DNA of 64,000 nt from an uncultured Granulosicoccus sp. (GTDB lineage Bacteria; Pseudomonadota; Gammaproteobacteria; Granulosicoccales; Granulosicoccaceae): NCBI GenBank assembly GCA_947495035.1, contig CANLXI010000009.1, positions 1 through 64,000 on the forward strand. The letters run 5' to 3'. Both the position numbers and the translations under genes were made by a program. Positions 9,442 to 17,803 of the stretch are shown in pieces. A model generated the notes under the pieces. It was given only the letters and a program-made list of their open reading frames with translations. It had not been told where the DNA came from and searched no databases. The first letter of the stretch is position 1. Every line of letters starts with the position of its first letter.

Positions 9442-9469
9442 TTCCGGCGAGGTCTGATTCTCGCCGGAA
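9442..9469. terminator. Hairpin just inside the element, next to ssrA
   Basis: Perfect 10-bp stem TTCCGGCGAG (9442-9451) / CTCGCCGGAA (9460-9469) with an 8-base loop, 7 bases after the tmRNA CCA. There is no U-run. Because the native ssrA terminator was moved to 23854-23881, this stem may now block 3' read-through of the ssrA transcript or guide its 3' trimming. Confidence 0.5.
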
Positions 9470-9526
9470 ACCGCATGAAATCGAGCTTATACTCTCCAAC
9501 CTCTTCCAGCCCCATACATTGCAGAC

Positions 9527-9585
9527 TGACGGTATTGACGGTATAAACGACGGCAGATTTTAACGCCCGAGTTCTTATACCGTCA
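9527..9585. promoter_or_regulatory. Putative integrase arm-type sites, left end
   Basis: Two abutting direct copies of TGACGGTAT (9527-9535 and 9536-9544) and an inverted 12-mer CTTATACCGTCA (9574-9585). The complement of that 12-mer, TGACGGTATAAG, is repeated at the right end of the element (23756-23767). The inverted copy ends on the first base of the integrase ATG, so the integrase could repress its own expression. Confidence 0.55.
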
Positions 9586-10772
9586 TGGCTTCAGAAAAAC
9601 TAACAGCAATGGCTGTAAGCGATGCCAAGTATTCAGGGAAGCCCCACAAGCTGACCGATGGCAAAGGTCTTTACCTGTACATCACCAAGCACGGCAAGTA
9701 CTGGCGATACGACTACCGCTATGGCGGCAAGAGAAAAACATTCTCTATCGGCGTGTTTCCTGAAGTCAGCTTGGCAACAGCGCGGAAACGCCTCCAAGAC
9801 GCTCGAAACAAGCTCAGCGAGGGCATCGACCCCAGCTATCACAAGCAGGTAGCCAAGCTGGCAGGATCTGGCGGAGACACATTCAAAGACGTCGCCGAAG
9901 AGTGGCTGCAAAAGCGTGCTGAATGGTCAGACGGACATCGCCGAACGGTTAGGCAACGTCTCGATAATGACCTGCTCCCATACATTGGCAATCGCCCCCT
10001 CCAATCTATCGAACCCGCTGAGGTCCTGGCCGTTTTGCGCCGAGTGGAGGCGCGTGGGGCTATCGAATCTGCCCATCGCATAAAGACACTTGCGAGCCAG
10101 GTTTTCAGGTTTGGAGTTGCAACTACCAGAATAGCCAGCGACCCGACGCGTGACCTTCAGGGAGCATTGGCAAAGCACACAGAGGTACAACTCCCCAGCA
10201 TTACCGATCCTGCCGCCGTAGGTGAGCTATTACGAGCAATTGACAGCTACACCGGCAACCCTATCGTGCTGCACGCGCTACAGCTCGCGCCGCACGTATT
10301 CGTGCGACCTGGCGAACTAAGAGGAGCCTTGTGGAGCGAAATCAACTTCGAGGAGGCACTCTGGACGATTCCCGCCCGCCGCATGAAGCGGAAGCTTGAA
10401 CATAAGGTGCCGCTTTCCAATCAGTCGCTTGCGATACTAAAGTCATTGCACCACTTTACAGGCGCAGGAACGCTGGTCTTTCCGGGGATGAGAGAGGACA
10501 CCCGCCCCATATCGGATATGACGCTGAACGCCGCACTGCGAAGGCTTGGCTACGCCTCTGGAGAGGTCTGTATACACGGGTTCAGGCACACGGCCTCCAC
10601 GCTACTGAATGAACGACGTGACTTCGATCCGGATCTCATCGAAGCCCAGCTTTCTCATGTGGACGGAAACGGGGTCAGACGTGCATACAACCAAGCACAG
10701 TACGTCGAACTCAGACGGTCGATGATGCAGGACTATTCAGACTATCTCGACTCGCTGAAACAACTGCGCTGA
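9585..10772 (+). CDS. Tyrosine-type integrase (P4 family)
   Basis: Site-specific recombinase of the element, 395 residues, the usual size. The N-terminal DUF4102-type arm-binding domain has LTDGKGLYLYITKHGKYWRYDYR and FSIGVFPEVSLATARKR (about residues 20-75). A SAM-like core-binding domain covers about 100-190. The catalytic domain has the first arginine in VRPGELRGALW, the HGFRHTAST box, and the nucleophile tyrosine in RRAYNQAQYVELRR. Its position directly beside attL in ssrA fits site-specific integration there. The start ATG at 9585 overlaps a putative arm site. Confidence 0.96.
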   Translation: MASEKLTAMAVSDAKYSGKPHKLTDGKGLYLYITKHGKYWRYDYRYGGKRKTFSIGVFPEVSLATARKRLQDARNKLSEGIDPSYHKQVAKLAGSGGDTFKDVAEEWLQKRAEWSDGHRRTVRQRLDNDLLPYIGNRPLQSIEPAEVLAVLRRVEARGAIESAHRIKTLASQVFRFGVATTRIASDPTRDLQGALAKHTEVQLPSITDPAAVGELLRAIDSYTGNPIVLHALQLAPHVFVRPGELRGALWSEINFEEALWTIPARRMKRKLEHKVPLSNQSLAILKSLHHFTGAGTLVFPGMREDTRPISDMTLNAALRRLGYASGEVCIHGFRHTASTLLNERRDFDPDLIEAQLSHVDGNGVRRAYNQAQYVELRRSMMQDYSDYLDSLKQLR

Positions 10773-10780
10773 CAGGTTCG

Positions 10781-10833
10781 CTCGGATCTAGGCTCGCTAC
10801 CGAAAAGCTGGCCACCTACCAGCCTGATCCGAG
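10781..10833. terminator. Long imperfect stem downstream of the integrase
   Basis: CTCGGATCTAGGCT (10781-10794) pairs with AGCCTGATCCGAG (10821-10833), 13 pairs with one bulged base. It sits 9 bases after the integrase stop. No U-run is present, so it may be a processing stem or a factor-dependent stop. Confidence 0.35.
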
Positions 10834-10866
10834 TGTCTAAATAGGTATTTGCATGAGGATGCAAGG

Positions 10867-11703
10867 ATGGAACTCGAAAACTTCCCCAATACAAGCGATT
10901 ACCCGAAACCGATTCTCGACTTTGCAGCAGACATCTACCCAGATCACGGCAAAGATATGCGCCGATGGGCTTGGGAATTTTTACGAAGAAACGCAACCTA
11001 CCAAAGGCTCTGGGACACCTTAGCCCAATTACCTGAAGAAATTGATGGCGCGTGGAAAGGACATGCAACGCCTACCGGAAGGTTCTTTATCGATCATGGC
11101 TATTTCGCTGATCCCGAACCACACTACGGGGAAACAGCAGATGAATATATTGCACGGGTTGGACACAAGGGGCGCTTCGTTAACTTCAGAACCTACATTG
11201 AAGAGACGTTCAAAATTCACCCTGAACCAATCGATTGGCGCGATGAATTCTCCGATGACTTTCCCATCATAACAGCCGCCTTTAGTGAGGATGCCCCTGC
11301 CCCCTGGAGGCTCACCGATCACATCGAATACGACAATGACTTAGGGGCACCACTACAAGACGCGATCTCAATGAGATCAAGACAGCTTGGGGATCAATTC
11401 GAAATACTTGGTTTCGACCTGAGCATGAAAATCGGTCCGCAACTCCTCGAAGCAAAAGAGGTACTCGAACAAATACAGAGCGAACTCCGATCACGAGGGC
11501 TCAAAGTGAAAAACAGACCAACCTTCCAAACGGACTTAAGCACTCGATACCTCATGGTCTTGGACGGAATAGCTTCCAGAACCAGTGAAAACAAGATACG
11601 GGCGAGAATTAACCTGAACGGAAGCAAACACACTGCTATGTACAACAGCATACGGACGAAAGCGCAGCAGCTCAGGGATACAGACTATTGGCGCTGTACA
11701 TGA
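10867..11703 (+). CDS. DUF6499-like regulator-domain protein of integrative elements
   Basis: About 278 residues. The N-terminal part contains the MRRWAWEFLRRNATYQRLW motif typical of the transcriptional-regulator-like domain (DUF6499) often found near AlpA and DUF2285 genes in integrative elements. The rest, including a Glu-rich helix near residues 205-230, I do not recognise. The ATG at 10867 (GAGG 8 bases upstream) is preferred over the TTG at 10849. It lies between the integrase and the AlpA-like gene, so a role in element control is likely, but this is inferred from context. Confidence 0.7.
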   Translation: MELENFPNTSDYPKPILDFAADIYPDHGKDMRRWAWEFLRRNATYQRLWDTLAQLPEEIDGAWKGHATPTGRFFIDHGYFADPEPHYGETADEYIARVGHKGRFVNFRTYIEETFKIHPEPIDWRDEFSDDFPIITAAFSEDAPAPWRLTDHIEYDNDLGAPLQDAISMRSRQLGDQFEILGFDLSMKIGPQLLEAKEVLEQIQSELRSRGLKVKNRPTFQTDLSTRYLMVLDGIASRTSENKIRARINLNGSKHTAMYNSIRTKAQQLRDTDYWRCT

Positions 11704-11855
11704 AAAGGGTCCGCAGAGAAGAGTTCATTTTTTCACTGATCTGCGAGGACAAGCGGGGGACATGCGACAGGTACTTTGCGGTGTAAGATGCTCTCCGCAG
11801 ACAGTAATGGAAGAAACAGGAAAGCAAACGGAACCAATTAGAAAGCAATAGAGAC

Positions 11856-11895
11856 TCCTGACCAGCCAAAGTTTGGTCGCCGAGACTGGCCAGGA
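11856..11895. other. Nested hairpin region upstream of the AlpA-like gene
   Basis: TCCTGACCAG (11856-11865) pairs with CTGGCCAGGA (11886-11895) with one mismatch, and an inner stem CCAAA-G-TTTGG (11866-11876) lies within the loop. The 280-base gap 11704-11983 holds no convincing gene. The structure could be a leader or a protein-binding site for the regulatory or excision region. Confidence 0.35.
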
Positions 11896-11983
11896 ATCAC
11901 ACCCAAAAACAATGAGACGTCCAAAGGTGCCCGGCTATTGTGGCTGGTCGCTCGCGGACAATCAACAATGTTGAGAGATCAAT

Positions 11984-12202
11984 ATGTCCAAAGCGATGAA
12001 GTTCGAAGCCCCACCCCTGCCCGACCGCATGATCAGAGTACGCCGAGTCTGCGAAATAACTGGACTCGCTGTATCGACCGTTTACGCCAAGATGGCGAAA
12101 GGCGAGTTCCCCAAAGGAGCGAAATACTCAAGCGGGAAAGGCGGCGCACGTCGGTGGAGTGAAAGTGAAATTCTGGAGTGGCTCGCAGAGGTGTCACTTT
12201 GA
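11984..12202 (+). CDS. alpA: AlpA-family DNA-binding regulator / excisionase-like protein
   Basis: 72-residue winged-helix MerR/Xis-like protein. The signature is RMIRVRRVCEITGLAVSTVYAKMAKGEFPKGAKY followed by ARRWSESEILEWLA, the standard AlpA layout (recognition helix, then the W-x-x-x-E/D-I tail). In P4-like elements AlpA activates or assists excision and controls the replication genes. A GAGAG ribosome site lies 6 bases before ATG 11984. Its stop overlaps the primase start region, indicating coupling with the replication module downstream. Confidence 0.9.
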   Translation: MSKAMKFEAPPLPDRMIRVRRVCEITGLAVSTVYAKMAKGEFPKGAKYSSGKGGARRWSESEILEWLAEVSL

Positions 12203-13149
12203 GCCGGGGGAGCCGCGTCCCGGCACAGGACGCGTTCCAGAACCGCTATTCACACGATAATTTTACCACAACCAAGCATGACAGGTTCATTCAGTGGGCA
12301 GATGATAACGGTGTCGTTGCGCCAGTCCTGATTCCCTATGAATGGGTTCGCACCAATGCACCACAGAAGTCTTACAAGAATAAATCGCTCGGTGTCTTGC
12401 TCAAAGATAACTGCATCCTGGCCAAAGATTTCACTTCCGATGCACTGTATCTATTTCAGGACCAGCACCAGACACTCGGAAACGCGAAGAGCGCGGACCG
12501 TTCGAAACTTGCTGCTAAGCAGTTTGCCGAACAAGCGAAGCGAATCAGGCGCGAAAAAGCGACGGCAGCGAGTGCAGAAACGATATTCACCGAGTCAGTG
12601 AATCGCGCTCCTTTCGGTTACATGCTCGACAAGGGACTTAAAAGCACGCACGGCATACGGTGGCATGAGGGGCTTGACTGTTGGATAGCACCAATCACAG
12701 ATGTACACGGCAAGCTTTGGAGCTATCAACGAATATACAACCGTCCGTCAGGTAAAAAGCTGTTTGCCAAAGGGGGCCGCATATCTGGTTGCATGTTCCT
12801 TATCGGGAAACTGGACGAAAGCACTCGCCTGATACTTGTGTGTGAGGGTGGCGCGACCGGTGCCAGCCTGGCAGAGGAAACTAACCATGTAACTGCATGC
12901 GCTCTCAACGCTGGAAACCTTCAACCGGTATGTGAGGCAATAAAGGTTGCTTACCCGGATATCGAGATCATCGTATGTGGTGACGATGATCGACGCGCAG
13001 AGGTCAACACAGGACGTCAGAAAGCAATTGCAGCAGCGTCGAGTGTCAACAGCAAAGTGGCGTTTCCGACGTTCTGCGAAGGATGCAGTAGGCAGTGTAG
13101 TGACTTCAACGATGTCATTCAGTGCAACAGTCGGGAGAAGTCCCGATGA
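12178..13149 (+). CDS. Toprim-domain primase-like protein
   Basis: DNA primase-type protein, up to 323 residues. The C-terminal half has a Toprim fold: RLILVCEGGATGASLAEE supplies the acidic Glu, and IEIIVCGDDDRRAEVNTGRQ supplies the D-x-D metal site. A Cys cluster near the C-terminus (FCEGCSRQCSDFND) might bind zinc. Two starts are possible: GTG 12178, overlapping alpA by 25 bases, or TTG 12199, which overlaps the alpA stop (TTGA) and has AGAGG 7 bases upstream and is perhaps better. It is followed by an ATGA overlap with the helicase gene, and the pair resembles a split P4 alpha-type primase-helicase. Confidence 0.8.
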   Translation: MARRGVTLSRGSRVPAQDAFQNRYSHDNFTTTKHDRFIQWADDNGVVAPVLIPYEWVRTNAPQKSYKNKSLGVLLKDNCILAKDFTSDALYLFQDQHQTLGNAKSADRSKLAAKQFAEQAKRIRREKATAASAETIFTESVNRAPFGYMLDKGLKSTHGIRWHEGLDCWIAPITDVHGKLWSYQRIYNRPSGKKLFAKGGRISGCMFLIGKLDESTRLILVCEGGATGASLAEETNHVTACALNAGNLQPVCEAIKVAYPDIEIIVCGDDDRRAEVNTGRQKAIAAASSVNSKVAFPTFCEGCSRQCSDFNDVIQCNSREKSR

Positions 13150-14696
13150 GTGCCAAACTGAAACACCCTGAATCAGAAATATTAAAACCCTACGAACCCT
13201 TCGAACTCAACGCTGATGGGGGTTCCAGCACTTCAAACCCTACGAAAACCTTACGGAAGTCTACGGACAAAACTGATAAGCCTGCGGCACCTGAGACACT
13301 TGGACAGAACCAAGTGAGTGACATTATTGCTGACGTATTGCGTGATTCGCTGGTGTGGGATGCGATAAGTGGTCAATGGTTTAGACGATCCAATGTTGAA
13401 TTGCCGTTTCGCGAACAATCTTCAATCACGGTTTGGCAGACGATCAACAGCGAGGTATCACGATTGATGCCCAAATACTCGGCCAGTTTCGTCAATGGCG
13501 TGGAAACCTTCATGAAGGCCGAGCTTGCTGCCACGCAATGGGATAACACCCGTCACGAGATTCCGGTTTCGAATGGCGTTCTCGATCTAAATACACGCAT
13601 GCTGAGGAAATACAGGGCCGAGGACAGATTCAACTGGCAATTGCCTTACCCCTTCGACATCGACGCTACTTGCCCACTGATCGACAAGACTATTCTGCGC
13701 ATGGTAGGCGGTAATTCCGAATTGGTCGAATTCCTGTATGCATGGCTGCTTGTCGTCCTACTTGGACTGTCCAATGTTCAAGCATTTCTCGAATTGGTCG
13801 GCAGCGGTGGCACAGGAAAATCCACATTTCTAAATCTATTGTCGGCAGTCGTTGGTGACGAAAACACGGTCACCACCGATCTCAACGCCCTTGAAACAAA
13901 CAAATTCGAAACCGCTGTGCTGTACGGCAAACGCCTAACGATAGTCAGTGACTCTGCGAGATTTCGCGGAGAGGTGCCAGTGTTGAAATCTATCACCGGG
14001 GGAGACCGTATTCGATTGGAACGAAAAAATCAGCAACAGCAGAAGCCGTTTGTATACCGTGGCTTGGTCACAATAGCCGCCAACCAACCGCTTGAATCAT
14101 CTGATTACACGAGCGGTCTGCAACGACGCCGACGATCATTGACCATCAACTATGTCGTTAGTGACGAAGAGAAGAAGCCATATCAAGATACAACAACCTA
14201 CCCTGATGGATTCGAAGGAGCCTTAAAAGCTGAGCTACCAGGATTGCTCAACAAGCTACTTGCAATGGATGCGAACGCTGCCGCTGAGCTGGTTGCGAAT
14301 CCTGACAAGGCAATGAAGGCGCAAAGACTTGTCATTGAACTGGAAACTAATCCGCTACTAGCCTGGGCTGACGAGTGCCTCGTTTCATGCTCCAGCCAAG
14401 AAACACGGATAGGCGACGCGAACAAACAACCAAACGAGGGACTTTACAGCAACTATTGTGCGTACGTGACCGGCGGGGGCCGACACCCAATATCCATAAC
14501 CGCATTCAGTCGAAATCTCGTCGATATTCTGCACGCCTACGACATTCAGACGGTCAAAACAAGAAGCGCTTTCACTTTCATGAAGGGACTTCGCTTAAGA
14601 GGATCGAACGACGAGAACACACCCCACCTGATAACAAAAATACTGCCAACAACCGGCGAGTTCACTACCACGAGCAAAACTGAGGGCCTTCTATGA
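13146..14696 (+). CDS. D5/SF3-type replicative helicase (phage/plasmid P4-type)
   Basis: About 516 residues. ATG 13146 is chosen over GTG 13122 because it overlaps the primase stop as ATGA and has GGAG 8 bases upstream. The core has Walker A GSGGTGKST, Walker B-like RLTIVSDSARF, and the sensor/arginine region GLVTIAANQPLESSDYTSGLQRRRRSL, as in SF3 D5-family helicases. The D5_N region (FETFMKAELAA... HEIPVSNGVLDLNTR) precedes it. It would unwind the element's origin together with the upstream primase. It ends with another ATGA overlap. Confidence 0.88.
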   Translation: MSAKLKHPESEILKPYEPFELNADGGSSTSNPTKTLRKSTDKTDKPAAPETLGQNQVSDIIADVLRDSLVWDAISGQWFRRSNVELPFREQSSITVWQTINSEVSRLMPKYSASFVNGVETFMKAELAATQWDNTRHEIPVSNGVLDLNTRMLRKYRAEDRFNWQLPYPFDIDATCPLIDKTILRMVGGNSELVEFLYAWLLVVLLGLSNVQAFLELVGSGGTGKSTFLNLLSAVVGDENTVTTDLNALETNKFETAVLYGKRLTIVSDSARFRGEVPVLKSITGGDRIRLERKNQQQQKPFVYRGLVTIAANQPLESSDYTSGLQRRRRSLTINYVVSDEEKKPYQDTTTYPDGFEGALKAELPGLLNKLLAMDANAAAELVANPDKAMKAQRLVIELETNPLLAWADECLVSCSSQETRIGDANKQPNEGLYSNYCAYVTGGGRHPISITAFSRNLVDILHAYDIQTVKTRSAFTFMKGLRLRGSNDENTPHLITKILPTTGEFTTTSKTEGLL

Positions 14697-15289
14697 GTGC
14701 GGTCGCCAAGATTAGGGAATCAGGCTTCAAGGTTCGATTGGTGCCGCCAGATCATATCGGAATCACACCAATCGAATCGCTGACTAATGAACAGCGCCAC
14801 TGGATCGTTTTGCACCGCAATGATGTTCTATCCGAACTAAGGAAAGAAGCGGCAAACCAAAAAACGGGCATTGCTGCCGATACCCGATGGCTATCATTTG
14901 TCAGCATGGCCATCGCGCACGGGGTGACCCGCTGCGAGGTAGCAGCGCAGTTCACTCACGAAGACATCGCCGATTTGCTTGAAGAGCCTGACGACAAGCT
15001 TGCGGCACATGCACTGACAGTCGCGCAATCGATCAAATGTAGGCACAGGCCGACTGAAGCCAGGCTAGCGGTAGAGGTCCTCACCAGTGACACCCCCAAC
15101 CTCTTAAAGGCCATACACCGGAAAACACTGGTGAAAACGTGCGGTGACTGCAAGCACTTCGTTCGGAATAACCATCCCCATTTGGGCCTTTGTCGAATCG
15201 AAGCTCAGCCTAAAGCGCCAGGTGGATTCTGGGATACAGACAATCGCAACTACTGCGATGACTGGATCATGAAGGATGCAGTTAAGTGA
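14693..15289 (+). CDS. Cys-motif protein with a TubC-like N-terminal part
   Basis: 198 residues, function not known. Residues 8-50 (GFKVRLVPPDHIGITPIESL then HRNDVLSELRKE) resemble the short TubC N-terminal docking domain seen in some element-encoded proteins. Near the C-terminus CGDCKHFVRNNHPHLGLCRI followed by YCDDW forms a four-Cys putative zinc site often seen in phage and element proteins after a primase/helicase. It is coupled to the helicase (ATGA at 14693) and to the next small gene (GTGA at 15286), so it probably belongs to the replication operon. Zinc binding is inferred from the Cys pattern only. Confidence 0.7.
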   Translation: MSAVAKIRESGFKVRLVPPDHIGITPIESLTNEQRHWIVLHRNDVLSELRKEAANQKTGIAADTRWLSFVSMAIAHGVTRCEVAAQFTHEDIADLLEEPDDKLAAHALTVAQSIKCRHRPTEARLAVEVLTSDTPNLLKAIHRKTLVKTCGDCKHFVRNNHPHLGLCRIEAQPKAPGGFWDTDNRNYCDDWIMKDAVK

Positions 15290-15480
15290 GCACCAATAGC
15301 CTGCCGAAGACCTTCGAGGATGCCGTCGCTCGCTTCGTAGGTCACATGCACACACGACACCGAGTCACGCCGGTAGTCGTTTCTGCCGATCAATCGGAAT
15401 ACAAGGATGGAAAGTGGAAGCTGTCTGATGAATACGGACGACCGCTAGCGTACGTGGCAGATGATGGGACCGTTTCTTAA
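15286..15480 (+). CDS. Small hypothetical protein, coupled to the replication operon
   Basis: 64 residues, no family recognised. GTG 15286 overlaps the previous stop as GTGA, a strong sign of a real coupled gene. The sequence is mixed and soluble (FEDAVARFVGHMHTRHRVTP, then a beta-rich end KLSDEYGRPLAYVADDG). Confidence 0.6.
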   Translation: MSTNSLPKTFEDAVARFVGHMHTRHRVTPVVVSADQSEYKDGKWKLSDEYGRPLAYVADDGTVS

Positions 15481-15525
15481 CTCATGCACTGCCCGACTGA
15501 TCGAACTCGATATAACCCATTATGC

Positions 15526-15590
15526 GAGAAAGTACTGTACATTTGATCAGTATTCTGATACGATGCATTTAGTACAAGTACCGTCTGGAG
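15526..15590. promoter_or_regulatory. Palindrome-rich control region before the small-gene cluster
   Basis: Between the genes ending at 15480 and starting at 15598. ATCAG-TATT-CTGAT (15546-15559) is an inverted repeat, and GTACTGTAC (from 15532) is matched by an inverted-like GTACAAGTAC about 40 bases on. GGAG lies 7 bases before ATG 15598. It is likely an operator/promoter for the next cluster; no clear -35/-10 pair was chosen. Confidence 0.35.
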
Positions 15591-15597
15591 ACGACAC

Positions 15598-15801
15598 ATG
15601 AACTTGCGAAATCGCAAACCACGTGGCGAATCAGCGTCACTCACCAAAGCGCAACGACGAGAAATCTCAATGCGCCTGAAGCAGCAAGCACTCGACGGCG
15701 ACCTATCTGCCGTAATCGCTCTGAGCAACTTCGAGCTGTCAGAGGCGATTAGAGAGCAGACGAAGCGATTCCATTACACACCAATACAGGCAGCCGCATA
15801 G
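15598..15801 (+). CDS. Small basic hypothetical protein
   Basis: 67 residues. The N-terminal half is very basic (MNLRNRKPRGESASLTKAQRR) and helical, and the C-terminal half is acidic-neutral helix (VIALSNFELSEAIREQTKR). There is no known family. The ribosome site GGAG 7 bases upstream supports the start. It heads the cluster 15598-17803, which runs in one direction with short gaps or overlaps. Confidence 0.6.
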   Translation: MNLRNRKPRGESASLTKAQRREISMRLKQQALDGDLSAVIALSNFELSEAIREQTKRFHYTPIQAAA

Positions 15802-15828
15802 GCACCACGACCGAGGAAAACCACACAC

Positions 15829-16218
15829 ATGCAAGTTACCGAGAACAATCTGGATATTGACCGACTGCTAACGATGGTCAGCCAGCAAAGAGCACACGAG
15901 TCAATTAGCCGCTCATTGAGTGGTGACGTTCAACAGGCACGCGACGACAAACGTCGTGCTGAAACCCAATTGAGAGTGGCCAAGGAAAACGCTCACTATT
16001 TCCAAAGCCGTGAACGCGAGGAACCTGCGGAAGTGCAGAAAGCATTGGCGACAGCGGTAAGGCAAGTTGAACTTGCTTCTCGATCAATGGATGACCTTAT
16101 TGCAAAGCGTCAAAGAGCCTCTGAAGCATCGGCTGTTGGCCGCACACTGCTGACAAACATGAACACCCAACTCGTAAAACATGGAGTCCGTTTGGATATC
16201 CTGGGAGACTTCGCATGA
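15829..16218 (+). CDS. Coiled-coil hypothetical protein
   Basis: 129 residues, mostly helical and charged. A heptad-like stretch covers about residues 25-100 (QQARDDKRRAETQLRVAKEN and EVQKALATAVRQVELASRSM). No enzyme motif. Its stop overlaps the next gene as ATGA (16215-16218), so the two coiled-coil proteins are probably made together and may form a complex. Confidence 0.65.
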   Translation: MQVTENNLDIDRLLTMVSQQRAHESISRSLSGDVQQARDDKRRAETQLRVAKENAHYFQSREREEPAEVQKALATAVRQVELASRSMDDLIAKRQRASEASAVGRTLLTNMNTQLVKHGVRLDILGDFA

Positions 16219-16754
16219 AACTGTTGAGCAAAAGCGCCAGCCTGCTTGAAAAGGTTCGTGCTGATATTTACGAGACCACTCAAAAACTCGAAGATCTGAA
16301 GCGTGAAAAGCTCAGTCGCGAGGAAGCGTTAAACAACATCGACAGATTCATTGCAAGCAAGGCCGAGATATTCGACCGAAGCGCATACGAGTTTGCAGAG
16401 TCTCGACATACCACTGATTTCCGAGGGTTCCAATCTCATGTTAATGAACTGGGATTCGATGAGTTCACCAAGTCAATCGACGCAAGTCCTGCATTCTGCG
16501 CATTGGTCCCTGAAGCGATCAAAGCAAGGATAACGGCAGCAATGGATGAGCAGGCTAGTTACGGGACTCCCATGAAGGACCGCCCGAAGATCAAGGTAAA
16601 ACTTGAAGGCCAATTATTCAAACTGGAACAACAGGAAGAGTCCATTGTTCGAGAGATGGAAGCCAGCGGCGTCTTTGTCGAGCGTCGAGCCGATATCGTA
16701 AACGTACTGCTTCTGATCTTACTGGATGAACCGCAACTGGAGGCCGCAGCATGA
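16215..16754 (+). CDS. Coiled-coil hypothetical protein, coupled to its neighbours
   Basis: 179 residues. The N-terminal coiled coil (residues 8-45, LLEKVRADIYETTQKLEDLK) is followed by a globular middle and a second helical segment (QLFKLEQQEESIVREMEASG). No recognised family. Both ends are coupled by ATGA overlaps to the 129-residue gene and to the S49 peptidase gene. A scaffold-like partner for the peptidase is possible but is inferred from gene order and coiled-coil content only. Confidence 0.6.
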   Translation: MKLLSKSASLLEKVRADIYETTQKLEDLKREKLSREEALNNIDRFIASKAEIFDRSAYEFAESRHTTDFRGFQSHVNELGFDEFTKSIDASPAFCALVPEAIKARITAAMDEQASYGTPMKDRPKIKVKLEGQLFKLEQQEESIVREMEASGVFVERRADIVNVLLLILLDEPQLEAAA

Positions 16755-17584
16755 ATCTGCAAGCACTCGCAACACAGGCACGTAATGACCAATGGTTGAT
16801 ATCAAGCGATGCCTACAGCGCCGTTATAGATGCTCTGGCACTGGGCACCACGGGAGCCAACACGCCACGGGAAACCGTCAGCAAGCAGGACGCGACAGCC
16901 GTTGTCCAGATTCACGGACCGCTGTTATCACGTCACAGCGTTTTGTCGGAGGCTCTGGGCTGGCCGAGCTATACCGAAATCACCGGACATCTTGCCGCAC
17001 TGGAGGCCAATGAGGATGTTAGCCGCATTGTTCTGGCGTTTGATTCCCCAGGCGGTCAAGTCTCTGGTGTGCATGAACTGGCGCAAACCATCAAATCAAT
17101 GAGCACTACGGTAGATGCCTTTGTGTCAGGGAACTGCGCAAGTGCTGCCTATTGGCTAGCAAGCCAGTGTGACAGCATCACAGCCAGCGCTACCGCGATA
17201 GTAGGCTCCATCGGTGTCCGCACGATTTACAGCGGCAAAGATCCCCGCAGTATCTTGGCGAGTACTTCACCCCGCAAAGACCTCAACGCCGATGACTGGC
17301 AAGCCGTTGCAACCGCATTGAATGAGGTATTCATCGCTGACGTGGCACGGGGACGCGGTGTCAGCGCCGATCACGTCAAAAAGCACTACGGACAAGGCGG
17401 CATATTCGTAGGCACACAGGCCCTTACAGCGGGTCTGGTGGACTCTATCGGTCTCATGAGTGAAGTGGTCGCAGGCAATCATCATGCAGGCAGCGAACAA
17501 CGCCAGCAAGAGAGTATTGAAGCTGGATGGCAAGCAGCACTCGCAGAGAGTGCCGAGATTCGCGCTGAAGCACTGATCAGGTAA
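16751..17584 (+). CDS. S49-family serine peptidase (SppA / phage protein C-like)
   Basis: 277 residues, ClpP/crotonase-fold serine peptidase of family S49 in the short phage-type form. Core: VVQIHGPLL, then IVLAFDSPGGQVSG, then SGNCASAAYWLASQCDSITA with the likely nucleophile Ser131, then SATAIVGSIGV. The lysine base may be in the IYSGKDPR segment (K163). In tailed phages such proteins mature the capsid or cleave scaffold; others process membrane peptides. No signal peptide or membrane segment is seen, which favours a cytoplasmic phage-type role. No capsid or terminase gene is present in the element, so the substrate is unknown. Confidence 0.85.
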   Translation: MNLQALATQARNDQWLISSDAYSAVIDALALGTTGANTPRETVSKQDATAVVQIHGPLLSRHSVLSEALGWPSYTEITGHLAALEANEDVSRIVLAFDSPGGQVSGVHELAQTIKSMSTTVDAFVSGNCASAAYWLASQCDSITASATAIVGSIGVRTIYSGKDPRSILASTSPRKDLNADDWQAVATALNEVFIADVARGRGVSADHVKKHYGQGGIFVGTQALTAGLVDSIGLMSEVVAGNHHAGSEQRQQESIEAGWQAALAESAEIRAEALIR

Positions 17585-17590
17585 CGGACC

Positions 17591-17803
17591 ATGTTGAACT
17601 CATTATTCACCCCTGCCGAAATGGCAGCACTGCGAGCCGTCAACTGGCCGAAACTGGCACAACTCATTGAAGATAGCGGATACACCGCAGACCAAATGCT
17701 GAGCGCCCTACTTCTTGAGATTGCCGCACTGAATGGCTGTATGCCTGAGATGGTAGCCGACGATACCCGAGCGGATGACGTTGCGGCGGGATCGGTTCAC
17801 TAG
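17591..17803 (+). CDS. Small acidic hypothetical protein
   Basis: 70 residues, helical and acidic (AEMAALRAVNWPKLAQLIED, then QMLSALLLEIAALNG). It starts 6 bases after the peptidase stop and is the last gene of this cluster. No family is recognised. Confidence 0.5.
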   Translation: MLNSLFTPAEMAALRAVNWPKLAQLIEDSGYTADQMLSALLLEIAALNGCMPEMVADDTRADDVAAGSVH